DNA from: Streptomyces sp. DSM 15324
Lineage (GTDB): Bacteria > Actinomycetota > Actinomycetes > Streptomycetales > Streptomycetaceae
Length of the DNA: 64,000 nt
Assembly: GCF_001514285.1 (NCBI RefSeq)
Contig: NZ_KQ949036.1
Coordinates: 1-64,000 of the forward strand
Reading direction: 5' to 3'
In this document: piece after piece, positions 24,310 to 34,274 of the stretch
How the letters are laid out: each line of letters opens with the position of its first letter
Numbering within the stretch: position 1 is the stretch's first letter
Position numbers and translations under genes: made by a program
The notes under the pieces: model-generated
The model's input: only the letters and a program-made list of their open reading frames with translations
Told to the model about the DNA's origin: nothing
Databases searched by the model: none

Positions 24310-24849
24310 ATGCGTATCTGTGTCTTCCTCTCCGCCGCCGATCTCGACGACCGGTACACCCGACCCGCGCGCGAGTTCGCGGAACTGCTGGGCAAGGGCG
24401 GGCACACCCTCGTGTGGGGCGGGTCCGACTCGGGTCTGATGAAGGTCGTCGCCGACGGGGTGCAGGAGAGCGGCGGACGGCTGTGCGGGGTGTCGGTGAC
24501 CTTCCTCGCCGCCAAGGCCCGGCCCGGCGCCGACGAGATGGTGATCGCGAAGGACCTGGCCGAGCGCAAGAGGCTGCTGCTGGAGAAGGCCGACGCGGTG
24601 GTGGTGATGGTCGGTGGCACGGGGACGCTCGACGAGGCCACCGAGATCCTCGAGCTGAAGAAGCACGGCCACACCGACAAGCCGGTCGTGCTGCTGAACA
24701 CCGCGGGCTTCTACGACGGACTCAAGACCCAGTTCCGGCGCATGGACGACGAGGGATTCCTGCCGCGCCCCCTGACCGACCTGGTGTTCTTCGCGGAGGA
24801 GCCCGTCGGGGCGCTCGCCTACCTGGAGGAGAGCCAGGGCATCTCCTGA
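24310..24849 (+). CDS. LOG-family protein (nucleotide phosphoribohydrolase-like)
   Basis: 179 residues. Rossmann-like LOG fold: MRICVFLSA at the start, LVWGGSDSGLMKVVADG, AERKRLLLEKADAVVVMVGG and GTLDEATEILELKKHG. The family hydrolyses nucleoside 5'-monophosphates of the cytokinin type. The usual PGGxGTxxE signature reads VGGTGTLDE here, with Val in place of Pro; the catalytic Glu and the Arg of AERK are kept. Activity is therefore plausible but the substrate is open. The 50-nt divergent gap to the DUF427 gene contains its promoter. Confidence 0.82.
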   Translation: MRICVFLSAADLDDRYTRPAREFAELLGKGGHTLVWGGSDSGLMKVVADGVQESGGRLCGVSVTFLAAKARPGADEMVIAKDLAERKRLLLEKADAVVVMVGGTGTLDEATEILELKKHGHTDKPVVLLNTAGFYDGLKTQFRRMDDEGFLPRPLTDLVFFAEEPVGALAYLEESQGIS

Positions 24850-24875
24850 CGGCGCGTGATGCGAGCATGGCGGGC

Positions 24876-25565
24876 ATGGCTACTCATGTGATCACCGGAG
24901 CGGGCTCCGGTATCGGCGCGGCCGTCGCCCGCCGGCTGCACGCGCGCGGGGACGACCTCGTGCTCCACGCGCGTGACGCGGGCCGCGCGAAGGAACTCGC
25001 CGCACGGTTCCCCGGCGCCCGCACCCTCGTCGGCGACCTCGCCGACCCCGACCGGCTGAGCTGGGCCTTCTCCCACCAGTCGCTCCCGGACCGGGTCGAC
25101 TCGCTGCTGCACATCGCCGGCGTGGTCGACCTCGGCCCCGTCGGCGAGCTCACCCCCAAGACCTGGCGCCACCAGCTCACCGTCAACCTGATCGCCCCCG
25201 CCGAACTCACCCGCCACTTCCTGCCCCCGCTGCGGGCCGCGCGCGGCCACGTGCTGTTCGTGAACTCCGGAGCGGGCCTGCGGGCGAGCGCCGACTGGTC
25301 CGCGTACGCCGCCTCCAAGCACGGCCTCAAGGCCCTCGCCGACTCCCTCCGGAGCGAGGAGCACGGCAACGGCGTCCGCGTCACCTCCGTCTACCCCGGC
25401 CGCACCGCCAGCCCCATGCAGGCCAAGGTGCACCAGCAGGAGGGCAAGGAGTACGACCCCGCCGAGTGGATCGACCCCGAGTCGGTGGCGACGACGATCC
25501 TCATGGCGCTCGACCTGCCGCGGGACGCCGAGGTCAACGACCTGACGGTACGGCCGGGCCGCTGA
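24876..25565 (+). CDS. Short-chain dehydrogenase/reductase
   Basis: 229 residues. Cofactor motif TGAGSGIG at residues ~6-13, HIAGV (NAG-like), catalytic Ser in FVNSGAG and YAASK (Tyr-x3-Lys). A VYPGRTASPMQ motif follows. LHARD after the second strand suggests NADP(H) preference. The start was set at ATG 24876; an ATG three codons upstream (24867) is equally possible. It is 26 nt behind the LOG gene and 20 nt before the MetE-like gene, so part of a run of plus-strand genes. Substrate unknown. Confidence 0.9.
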   Translation: MATHVITGAGSGIGAAVARRLHARGDDLVLHARDAGRAKELAARFPGARTLVGDLADPDRLSWAFSHQSLPDRVDSLLHIAGVVDLGPVGELTPKTWRHQLTVNLIAPAELTRHFLPPLRAARGHVLFVNSGAGLRASADWSAYAASKHGLKALADSLRSEEHGNGVRVTSVYPGRTASPMQAKVHQQEGKEYDPAEWIDPESVATTILMALDLPRDAEVNDLTVRPGR

Positions 25566-25572
25566 CCTTCCG

Positions 25573-25578
25573 TAGGCT
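25573..25578 (+). promoter_or_regulatory. -10 box for a probable leaderless MetE-like transcript
   Basis: TAGGCT is followed by 7 nt and then GTG 25586, which puts the expected transcription start on the start codon. There is no Shine-Dalgarno before the GTG. No convincing -35 was found. Confidence 0.5.
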
Positions 25579-25585
25579 TCCCCAC

Positions 25586-26587
25586 GTGAACGCAACTTCG
25601 CCCTACGGCCCCGCCACCGGCGTCGGCTCGCTCCCCGGCGGCGACGCCCGGGAGGCGGCCAGAACCGCCACCGGCTCCTTCGAGGACTTCCCCTTCCTGC
25701 CCGAACTGCCGGCCCGCGGCCCCGGCGCCGACATGATCGGCCGGACGGCGGGGATGCTCGTCGAGCTGTACGCGCGCGTGGAACCCAGCGGCTGGCGGCT
25801 CGGCGACCACCCGGGCCGCGACACCAAGCGGGCCCGCTCCTGGCTGGGCGAGGACCTCGACGCCCTCGAGGAGTTCACCCAGGACTACGAGGGCCCGCTC
25901 AAGGTGCAGGCCGTCGGCCCCTGGACCCTCGCCGCCGCGCTGGAGCTCAGGAACGGCGAGGCCGCCCTCTCCGACCCGGGCGCCTGCCGCGACCTGGCCG
26001 CCTCCCTCGCGGAGGGGCTGCGGCTGCACCTCGCCGAACTGCGCCGGCGCATCCCCGGCGCCCGCCTCGTCCTCCAGCTCGACGAACCGTCCCTCACCTC
26101 CGTCCTGACCGGCCGGGTGCGGACCGCCAGCGGCTACCGCACCCACCGCGCCGTGGACCGCCAGCTCGTGGAGGCCACCCTGCGGGACGTGGCCGGGGTG
26201 CACGGGGACGGCCCCGTCGTGGTCCACTCGTGCGCCCCGGACGTGCCCTTCGCCCTGCTGCGCCGGGCCGGGGTCGACGGGATCTCCTTCGACTTCTCGC
26301 TGCTCACCGAGCGTGACGAGGAGGCGATCGGGGAGGCGGTGGAGGGCGGCACCCGGCTCTTCGCCGGTGTCGTGCCGGGCACGGACGCCGCATTGTCGGA
26401 CCCTGCTAGTAGCGTCATGGGTGTACGGACGCTGTGGCGCAGGCTGGGGTTGCAACCGGGGCTTCTCACGGAGGCGGTCACCCTCACACCGGCCTGCGGA
26501 CTCGCGGGAGCCTCTCCCGCGTACGCCCGCCGGGCCCTCGCCCACTGCGTCCGGGCGGCGAGATCCCTCGCGGACAACCCAGAGTAA
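25586..26587 (+). CDS. MetE-like (cobalamin-independent methionine synthase C-terminal) family protein
   Basis: 333 residues, corresponding to the C-terminal catalytic barrel of MetE; the N-terminal barrel of full MetE (~750 residues) is absent. Zinc-ligand motifs are present: VVHSCAPD (His-x-Cys) and TPACGLAG near the end, like NPDCGL of MetE. ATGVGSLPGGD opens the domain. Stand-alone forms in archaea and actinobacteria transfer methyl groups from corrinoid or other donors; the donor here is unknown. It starts at GTG 25586, probably leaderless, and lies 15 nt before ligA, so ligA may be co-transcribed. Confidence 0.85.
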   Translation: MNATSPYGPATGVGSLPGGDAREAARTATGSFEDFPFLPELPARGPGADMIGRTAGMLVELYARVEPSGWRLGDHPGRDTKRARSWLGEDLDALEEFTQDYEGPLKVQAVGPWTLAAALELRNGEAALSDPGACRDLAASLAEGLRLHLAELRRRIPGARLVLQLDEPSLTSVLTGRVRTASGYRTHRAVDRQLVEATLRDVAGVHGDGPVVVHSCAPDVPFALLRRAGVDGISFDFSLLTERDEEAIGEAVEGGTRLFAGVVPGTDAALSDPASSVMGVRTLWRRLGLQPGLLTEAVTLTPACGLAGASPAYARRALAHCVRAARSLADNPE

Positions 26588-26602
26588 CGGGAGGACCACA
26601 CG

Positions 26603-28807
26603 GTGGCCGGCGACAAGCAAGCGGAGACGACGGTGCCCGCCGAGGCACGGGAGCAGCACGCGCAGCTCGCTGAGCAGATCGAGGAGCACCGCTTCCGGTA
26701 CTACGTGAAGGACGCTCCCGTCATCAGCGACGCGGAGTTCGACCGCCTGCTGCGCGCCCTGGAGGCGCTGGAGCAGGAGTACTCCGAGCTGCGCACGCCC
26801 GACTCGCCGACCCAGAAGGTGGCGGGGGCCTACGAGACCGACTTCACCGCCGTCCAGCACCGGGAGCGCATGCTCTCCCTGGACAACGCCTTCGACGACC
26901 TGGAACTGGCCGCCTGGGCCGAGCGCGTCCACAAGGACGTCGGCGCCTCCGCGTACCACTTCCTGTGCGAGCTCAAGGTCGACGGCCTCGCCGTCAACCT
27001 CACGTATGAGAACGGCCGCCTCACGCGCGCGGCGACCCGCGGCGACGGCCGCACCGGCGAGGACATCACGCCCAACGTGCGCACCATCGCGGAGATCCCC
27101 GACCGGCTGGCGGGCGACGGAGTGCCCACGCTCGTGGAGATCCGCGGCGAGGTCTACTTCCCGATGGAGGGCTTCGAGGAGCTCAACGCCCGGCTGGTCG
27201 CGGCCGGCGACAAGCCCTTCGCCAACCCGCGCAACGCGGCGGCCGGTTCACTGCGCCAGAAGGACCCGCGCGTCACCGCCACCCGCCCGCTGCACATGGT
27301 CGTCCACGGCATCGGCGCCCTGGAGGGCTACGAGGGCATGGACCGCCTCTCCGAGGCCTATGACCTCCTCAAGGGCTGGGGCCTGCCCACCTCCACCCAC
27401 AACCGGGTCGTCGACGACCTCGACGGCGTACGGCAGTTCATCGCGTACTACGGCGAGAACCGCCACTCCGTGGAGCACGAGATCGACGGGGTCGTCGTCA
27501 AGCTCGACGAGATCCGGTTGCAGGGCCGGCTCGGCTCCACGGCCCGCGCCCCGCGCTGGGCCATCGCGTACAAGTACGCGCCGGAGGAGGTCAACACCAA
27601 GCTCGTCAACATCCGCGTGGGCGTGGGCCGTACGGGCCGGGTGACGCCGTACGCGCAGGTCGAGCCGGTGACGGTGGCGGGCTCCGAGGTCGAGTTCGCG
27701 ACCCTGCACAACCAGGAGGTCGTCAAGGCCAAGGGCGTCCTCATCGGGGACACCGTGGTGCTGCGCAAGGCCGGTGACGTCATCCCCGAGATCCTCGGCC
27801 CCGTCGCCGACCTGCGGGACGGCACCGAGCGGGAGTTCGTCATGCCCGCCGAGTGCCCGGAGTGCGGTACGCCGCTCAGGCCGATGAAGGAGGGCGACAT
27901 CGACCTGCGCTGCCCCAACGCCCGCACCTGCCCGGCCCAGTTGCGCGAGCGGCTGTTCTACCTCGCGGGCCGCAAGGCGCTCGACATCGAGCAGTTCGGG
28001 TACGTGGCGGCGGCCGCCCTCACCAAGCCGCTCGAACCCGCCGACCCGCCGCTGGCCGACGAGGGCGACCTGTTCGACCTCACCATCGAGCAGCTGCTGC
28101 CCATCAAGGCGTACGTCCTCGACCAGGACAGCGGGCTGCCCAAGCGCGACCCGAAGACCGGCGAGGAGAAGATCGCCACCGTCTTCGCCAACCAGCAGGG
28201 CGAGGCCAGGAAGAACGCGCTGGCGATGCTGGAGAACATCGCCGCCGCCAAGGACCGCCCGCTCGCCCGCGTCCTCACCGGGCTGTCGATCCGTCATGTG
28301 GGCCCGGTCGCCGCCGAGGCGCTCGCGCGCGAGTTCCGCTCCATCGACCGCATCGAGCAGGCGAGCGAGGAGGAGCTGGCGGCCACCGACGGCGTGGGCT
28401 CGATCATCGCGGCCTCGCTCAAGGAGTGGTTCGCCGAGGACTGGCACCAGGAGATCATCCGCAAGTGGAAGGCCGCCGGTGTCCGTATGGAGGACGAGCG
28501 CTCCGGCGAGGACGAGGGCCCCCGTCCCCTCGAAGGCCTCACGGTCGTCGTCACCGGCACCCTCGAACACTTCACCCGCGACGGCGCCAAGGACGCGCTC
28601 CAGAGCCGGGGCGCGAAGGTCACCGGTTCGGTCTCCAAGAAGACCTCGTTCGTCGTCGTGGGCGACAACCCCGGGTCCAAGTACGACAAGGCGATGCAGC
28701 TGAAGGTGCCCGTGCTGGACGAGGACGGCTTCACCGTCCTGCTCGACCAGGGCCCCGACGCCGCCGCCGAAGTGGCCCTCGCGGCTCCGGAGTCGGCCGA
28801 GGAGTAG
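26603..28807 (+). CDS. ligA: NAD+-dependent DNA ligase
   Basis: 734 residues. The adenylation lysine is in CELKVDG (Lys125). Other landmarks: NPRNAAAGSLRQKDP, the four-Cys zinc finger CPEC...CPN...CPAQ at ~417-445, helix-hairpin-helix repeats, and a C-terminal BRCT domain (GLTVVVTGTLEHFTRD and on). It is longer than E. coli LigA (671), partly through a charged insertion around residues 490-530 seen in actinobacterial ligases. GTG 26603 has GGGAGG upstream. Essential for replication and repair. Confidence 0.97.
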   Translation: MAGDKQAETTVPAEAREQHAQLAEQIEEHRFRYYVKDAPVISDAEFDRLLRALEALEQEYSELRTPDSPTQKVAGAYETDFTAVQHRERMLSLDNAFDDLELAAWAERVHKDVGASAYHFLCELKVDGLAVNLTYENGRLTRAATRGDGRTGEDITPNVRTIAEIPDRLAGDGVPTLVEIRGEVYFPMEGFEELNARLVAAGDKPFANPRNAAAGSLRQKDPRVTATRPLHMVVHGIGALEGYEGMDRLSEAYDLLKGWGLPTSTHNRVVDDLDGVRQFIAYYGENRHSVEHEIDGVVVKLDEIRLQGRLGSTARAPRWAIAYKYAPEEVNTKLVNIRVGVGRTGRVTPYAQVEPVTVAGSEVEFATLHNQEVVKAKGVLIGDTVVLRKAGDVIPEILGPVADLRDGTEREFVMPAECPECGTPLRPMKEGDIDLRCPNARTCPAQLRERLFYLAGRKALDIEQFGYVAAAALTKPLEPADPPLADEGDLFDLTIEQLLPIKAYVLDQDSGLPKRDPKTGEEKIATVFANQQGEARKNALAMLENIAAAKDRPLARVLTGLSIRHVGPVAAEALAREFRSIDRIEQASEEELAATDGVGSIIAASLKEWFAEDWHQEIIRKWKAAGVRMEDERSGEDEGPRPLEGLTVVVTGTLEHFTRDGAKDALQSRGAKVTGSVSKKTSFVVVGDNPGSKYDKAMQLKVPVLDEDGFTVLLDQGPDAAAEVALAAPESAEE

Positions 28808-28824
28808 CCCGAACCGGCGGTTGA

Positions 28825-28864
28825 AGGCCACCCGATCGGCGCATACCAGATGCATACGGGTGGC
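28825..28864 (+). terminator. Terminator-like stem-loop after ligA
   Basis: GGCCACCCG (28825-28833) pairs perfectly with CGGGTGGCC (28856-28864); a second short stem GCAT/ATGC can form in the loop. It lies 18 nt after the ligA stop. No T tract. Confidence 0.65.
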
Positions 28865-29076
28865 CGGGGCGCATTCGGGCAACCGTCGACGTCCGCTGCC
28901 CGTGGACGCCTTCCGCGGCCTACTGTTGAGGTGTGCGCCTGCCGTGCCCAGCTGCGGTCGGCGCACCTCCTCGCTCCCGAAGGGCGTGGGAAGGGTTTTC
29001 CGACGCGGTGCCGCCCCCGGGTTGTCGGGCAGCGGGCCGCGTGGCGTGGGCACCGCCGGTTGTGAGAGGGACGGGA

Positions 29077-31506
29077 ATGGAACCGACCGAGAGCGCCGCC
29101 CCGGACTCCCGGCTGCGCCGGCTCCGAAGCGCCGGCGTCAGGTGGGGGAGCCGCTGGGTGGGGCGCTCCGGGCGACATCCGGGCGCACCGGCACACCCCC
29201 CGCGCACCGCTTTCGACCTCCGCGCCCCCACCGGACCTCCCGCCGGGCCCGCCCCCGGACCGCCGTCGCAGCCGGCCGCCGGGATGCCCGGACCCGCCGT
29301 CCCGGCCCGGCAGGCGGCGCCGCCCGGCGGGTCCGGCCCGACGGGATCTCCCGGCCCGGCCGGGGCCCTGGCCCTCCCCGCGGCCTCCGTCTACTCCGGG
29401 ACGTCCGCCCTGCCCGGCCCCTCGGCACTGTCGGCGAGTTCCGGACTGCCCGGGGCCGAGCCGGACCGGCAGCCGTCCTGGCCCACGCTGCCCGCCGCGG
29501 TCGTCGGCGCGGCCGCCTTCGCCCTCGGCGCCGGCTTCTACCGCGCCTTCACCGACAGCCACGCCCTCTTCCCGTCCGGTACGACCGGCTGGGCGCTGGC
29601 CCTGCTGACCGGCGTCATCGTCGGCCACCTCGTCATGCTGGGCCGGGCCCGCTGGTGGGGCGGCACCGGCTCCGGCGCCGCCCTCACCCTCGCCGTCCTG
29701 CTGCTGTACGGCTGGGTGTCCGCCGGCCTGGTCAGCCTCACCGTCGTCGTCCTGGTCGGCATAGCCAGGCGCCACCGCTGGCGGCAGGGCGTCCTGCACG
29801 GCGCGGTGGACATCCTCGGCATCGGCGCAGGCGCCCTGCTGCTGGCCGCGTGCGGACGGGTGCCGTCCGTGGAACACCCCTGGTACCCGGACGGCTGGAC
29901 CGTCTACACCGGCCCCCAGGTGGCCCTGGTCGCCGTGGCCTATCTCTCCGTCACCCGCGTCCTGCTCTGGTACCTGCACGCCCCGCGCTTCGGCGGACTG
30001 CCCACGGTCGCCCGCACCGCCCTCGTCAGACAGGGCCTGGTCGCGGTGGCGCTGCTCGGCATCGCACCACTGGTCTGCGTGGTCGCCATCGCCAAACCGA
30101 TCCTGCTGCCGCTGTTCGCGATACCGCTCGTCGCCCTCGACTCCACGCTCTGGATCGCCCGGGCCCGCGCCGAGGAACAGCTGCGCGACCCGCTGACCGG
30201 ACTGCCCAACCGGCAGTGGCTGCTGGAACGCATCTGGACCGCCCTGGACGACGCCGAGCGCATCGGCGCCCGGTCCGCCCTGATGCTGATCGACCTCGAC
30301 CGCTTCCGTTCTGTCAACGACACCCTCGGGCACCTCGCCGGTGACCGGCTCCTCCTCCAGACGGCCGAACGGCTGCGGGTGGCCCTTCCGCGCGGGGCCG
30401 AGGTGGCGCGGCTCGGCGGGGACGAGTTCGCCGTCCTGCTCCCCGTCGCCGACTCCACGACCTCCGCGACCCGCGTCGCCCGCGCGCTGGTCGCGGCCCT
30501 CAGCTCGCCGCTCGACCTCGACGGGCTCACCCTCGTGCTGGAGGCCAGCGCGGGCGTCGCCGTCTTCCCCGACCACGCCCTCGACGCGGAGGGCATGCTG
30601 CGCCGCGCCGACGTGGCGATGTACCAGGCCAAGCGGGACCGTACGGGCGTAGAGGTGTACGAGTCCAAGCGGGACTCCAACACCCCCGACCGGCTCGGGC
30701 TGCTGGGCGATCTGCGGCGGGCCCTGGACGCGCACGAGGTGCAGCTGCACTACCAGCCGAAGGTCCGCTTCGACGGTCAGGTGGCGGGGCTGGAGGCGCT
30801 GGTGCGGTGGGTGCACCCGGAGCGGGGGAAGGTACCGCCGGACGAGTTCATAGCGATCGCCGAGTCCTCCGGGCTGATGCCGCACCTCACGGAGTACGTG
30901 CTGGAGACGGCGCTGGGACAGGTCGCCCGGTGGCGGGCGCAGGGGCTGTTCGTGCCGGTCGCGGTGAACGTCTCCCCGCGCGACGTCCACACGCCCGGGT
31001 TCGCCGGGTCCGTCGCCGCGCGTCTCGCCCGGCACGGAGTGCCCGCGGGAGCGCTCCAACTGGAGATAACGGAGCACGTCCTGCTGGAGGACCCGCAGCG
31101 GGCGGCGGACACGCTGAACGGGCTGACCGGGCACGGCGTGAAGATGTCCCTGGACGACTTCGGGACCGGGTACTCCTCGCTGGTGCACCTACGGCGGCTG
31201 CCGGTCAGCGAGCTGAAGATCGACCGTTCCTTCGTGGCGCGGCTGGCGGTGGACACCGAGGACGCGGAGATCGTGCGCTGCACGGTCGATCTCGCGCATT
31301 CCCTCGGGCTGCTGGTGGTGGCGGAGGGCGTCGAGGACGACGAGACCTGGGAACGGCTGCGGGACCTGGGCTGCGACGCGGTGCAGGGGTGGCTGGTGGC
31401 CGCGGCGATGCCTCCCGAGGAGACGACGGCGTGGCTGCGGGCGCGGGGGTCCCGGGGATGGCAGCGACCGGCGGCGGCGCTGCCGGCCGCGGCGGCGGAG
31501 GACTGA
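29077..31506 (+). CDS. Membrane GGDEF-EAL protein (cyclic di-GMP turnover), intact motifs
   Basis: 809 residues. Residues 1-~130 are a Pro/Ala/Gly-rich tail, followed by ~9 membrane helices to ~365, then a GGDEF domain (RDPLTGLPNRQW; active site GGDEF ~447-451) and an EAL domain (EAL at 573-575, LEITEH, DDFGTGYSS, LKIDRS, AEGVED). All residues I know to be needed for diguanylate cyclase and phosphodiesterase activity look present, so it may do both, or one with allosteric control. Start ATG 29077 follows GAGAGGGAC. In Streptomyces c-di-GMP acts through BldD on development. A second, degenerate relative is at 47101. Confidence 0.93.
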   Translation: MEPTESAAPDSRLRRLRSAGVRWGSRWVGRSGRHPGAPAHPPRTAFDLRAPTGPPAGPAPGPPSQPAAGMPGPAVPARQAAPPGGSGPTGSPGPAGALALPAASVYSGTSALPGPSALSASSGLPGAEPDRQPSWPTLPAAVVGAAAFALGAGFYRAFTDSHALFPSGTTGWALALLTGVIVGHLVMLGRARWWGGTGSGAALTLAVLLLYGWVSAGLVSLTVVVLVGIARRHRWRQGVLHGAVDILGIGAGALLLAACGRVPSVEHPWYPDGWTVYTGPQVALVAVAYLSVTRVLLWYLHAPRFGGLPTVARTALVRQGLVAVALLGIAPLVCVVAIAKPILLPLFAIPLVALDSTLWIARARAEEQLRDPLTGLPNRQWLLERIWTALDDAERIGARSALMLIDLDRFRSVNDTLGHLAGDRLLLQTAERLRVALPRGAEVARLGGDEFAVLLPVADSTTSATRVARALVAALSSPLDLDGLTLVLEASAGVAVFPDHALDAEGMLRRADVAMYQAKRDRTGVEVYESKRDSNTPDRLGLLGDLRRALDAHEVQLHYQPKVRFDGQVAGLEALVRWVHPERGKVPPDEFIAIAESSGLMPHLTEYVLETALGQVARWRAQGLFVPVAVNVSPRDVHTPGFAGSVAARLARHGVPAGALQLEITEHVLLEDPQRAADTLNGLTGHGVKMSLDDFGTGYSSLVHLRRLPVSELKIDRSFVARLAVDTEDAEIVRCTVDLAHSLGLLVVAEGVEDDETWERLRDLGCDAVQGWLVAAAMPPEETTAWLRARGSRGWQRPAAALPAAAAED

Positions 31507-31511
31507 GGAGC

Positions 31512-32030
31512 CCCTGCCCTTTCCCGCCCACCCGCCCGTGCGGGGGCTGGAGGGCCGGCGTTTGCCGTGGGGCGGCGGCGGTCGTCGGCGGCCTCGGGTC
31601 ACTGCCTTCCCCACCCACCCGCCCGTGCGGGGGGACGGAGGGGTTGGCGTTTGCGGTGGGGGGTGGCGGTCGTCGGTGGCCTCGGGGCACTGGCTTTACC
31701 GCCGCCTGTCCGTGCGGGGGGCATGGGGGGGCTGGTGTTTGCGGTGGGGTGACGGTTGTCGGCGGCCTCGGGTCACTGCCTTCCCCGCCCGTCCGTCTGT
31801 GTGGGGGCCTGGGAGGGTTGGTGTTTGCGGTGGGGTGACGGTTGTCGGTGGCCTCGGGGCACTGCCTTCCCCGCCCGTCCGTCTGTGTGGGGGCCCGGGA
31901 GTGGTGGTGTTTGCGGTGGGTGGCGGTTGTGGGCGGTCTCGGGGCACTGGCTTTACGGCCGCCCGTCCGCGCAGGGGGACTGGAGGGCCGGCGTTCGCCC
32001 TGGACCGCGTGGGGGACGGGAGGCCGGCCT
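31512..32030. repeat. Array of six ~86-bp degenerate tandem repeats
   Basis: Between the GGDEF-EAL gene and gatC lie six units starting near 31512, 31600, 31688, 31774, 31860 and 31945 (lengths 85-88 bp). Each runs roughly CACTGCCTTCCCCGCCCGTC, a G-rich block, GTTTGCGGTGGGG, then a GTCGGTGGCCTCGGG end. Units 4 and 5 are nearly identical; 3 and 6 share CACTGGCTTTAC. Unit lengths are not multiples of three, and the strand is strongly purine/pyrimidine skewed (plus strand G and T rich), so this is not a protein repeat. The rest of the gap (to 32171) shows no further structure I can name. Confidence 0.88.
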
Positions 32031-32146
32031 TGGGGCGGGGTTTGTCGTGGGGCGGGGCCGTCGTTCGCCGTCCTCCGTCACCGCCGCCGTCGCGCGGCGC
32101 GTGGCTTTGGTGTTGTCGTGGGAACCGGGGCCGTCCGGCAAACCGT

Positions 32147-32177
32147 TTCACGGCCACGGGCCGCCGCCCCCTAGGAT
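32147..32177 (+). promoter_or_regulatory. Promoter of the gatCAB operon
   Basis: TTCACG (32147-32152), 19-bp spacer, TAGGAT (32172-32177): a good -10 and a moderate -35 for a principal-sigma promoter, about 35-40 nt before gatC, with AGAGGAA as ribosome-binding site in the leader. Confidence 0.6.
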
Positions 32178-32218
32178 TGGCCCCACATCACATTTCACTC
32201 ACCCCAGAGGAACGCTGC

Positions 32219-32515
32219 ATGCCTGGCATCACGCGCGAGGAGGTCGCCCACCTCGCCCGGCTGGCGCGTCTGGAGCTGAAGCCCGAAGAGCTCGACCACT
32301 TCGCGGGACAGCTGGACGACATCATCGGCGCGGTCGCCCGCGTCAGCGAGGTCGCCGACCAAGACGTACCGCCGACCTCGCACCCGCTCCCGCTGACCAA
32401 TGTCATGCGCGCGGACGAGGTCCGTCCGTCGCTCACCCCCGAGCAGGCGCTCTCCGGCGCCCCGGCCCAGGAGCAGCAGCGTTTCAAGGTGCCGCAGATC
32501 CTGGGGGAGGACTGA
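32219..32515 (+). CDS. gatC: Asp-tRNA(Asn)/Glu-tRNA(Gln) amidotransferase subunit C
   Basis: 98 residues, the normal GatC size. ITREEVAHLARLARLELKPEEL at the N terminus and the C-terminal LRADEV-like MRADEVRPSLT are typical. It wraps around GatA and GatB and stabilises the complex that converts Glu-tRNA(Gln) and Asp-tRNA(Asn). The start ATG 32219 has AGAGGAA upstream. First gene of the gatC-gatA-small protein-gatB operon. Confidence 0.96.
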   Translation: MPGITREEVAHLARLARLELKPEELDHFAGQLDDIIGAVARVSEVADQDVPPTSHPLPLTNVMRADEVRPSLTPEQALSGAPAQEQQRFKVPQILGED

Positions 32516-32520
32516 TCACC

Positions 32521-34019
<1,499 letters not shown>

Positions 34020-34023
<4 letters not shown>

Positions 34024-34259
34024 GTGCACTGAACAAGGCCAAGGGCTTCAAGAAGTCCAAGTCCGGCACCTACCTGTCGATGGCCGGCACGGCCTTCGGC
34101 GCCATCGGTGTGGCCAAGCAGATCAAGAAGGCCCGCGCCGAGCACGACACGCTGCGGCTCATCGACGCGACCGTCTCCGCGGTGGCGATCGTCACCGGCC
34201 TCGCCATCCTGTACCGCGAGCTGAAGCGGCTGGGCGACGACGACGTCCTGCTGGGCTGA
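34020..34259 (+). CDS. Small membrane protein coupled between gatA and gatB
   Basis: 79 residues. The GTG at 34020 overlaps the gatA stop by 4 nt, which implies translational coupling. The N terminus is basic (SALNKAKGFKKSKSGT); a weak hydrophobic stretch (YLSMAGTAFGAIGVAKQI) and a clear membrane helix (IDATVSAVAIVTGLAILY) follow, with a charged C-terminal end (RELKRLGDDDVLLG). No known domain recognised. It lies 15 nt before gatB. Function unknown; placement inside an aminoacyl-tRNA amidation operon is striking. Confidence 0.75.
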
Positions 34260-34274
34260 GAGGGAAGTTTCACC

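Noticed and set aside
28294..31188. 964-codon minus-strand frame opposite ligA and the GGDEF-EAL gene
   Set aside because: Antisense shadow of two well-supported genes; low-complexity translation and no ribosome-binding site of note.
31538..32218. Open frames running through the 86-bp repeat array on both strands
   Set aside because: Unit lengths of 85-88 bp shift frame between copies, so no single frame gives a regular protein repeat, and no start with a ribosome-binding site is convincing.
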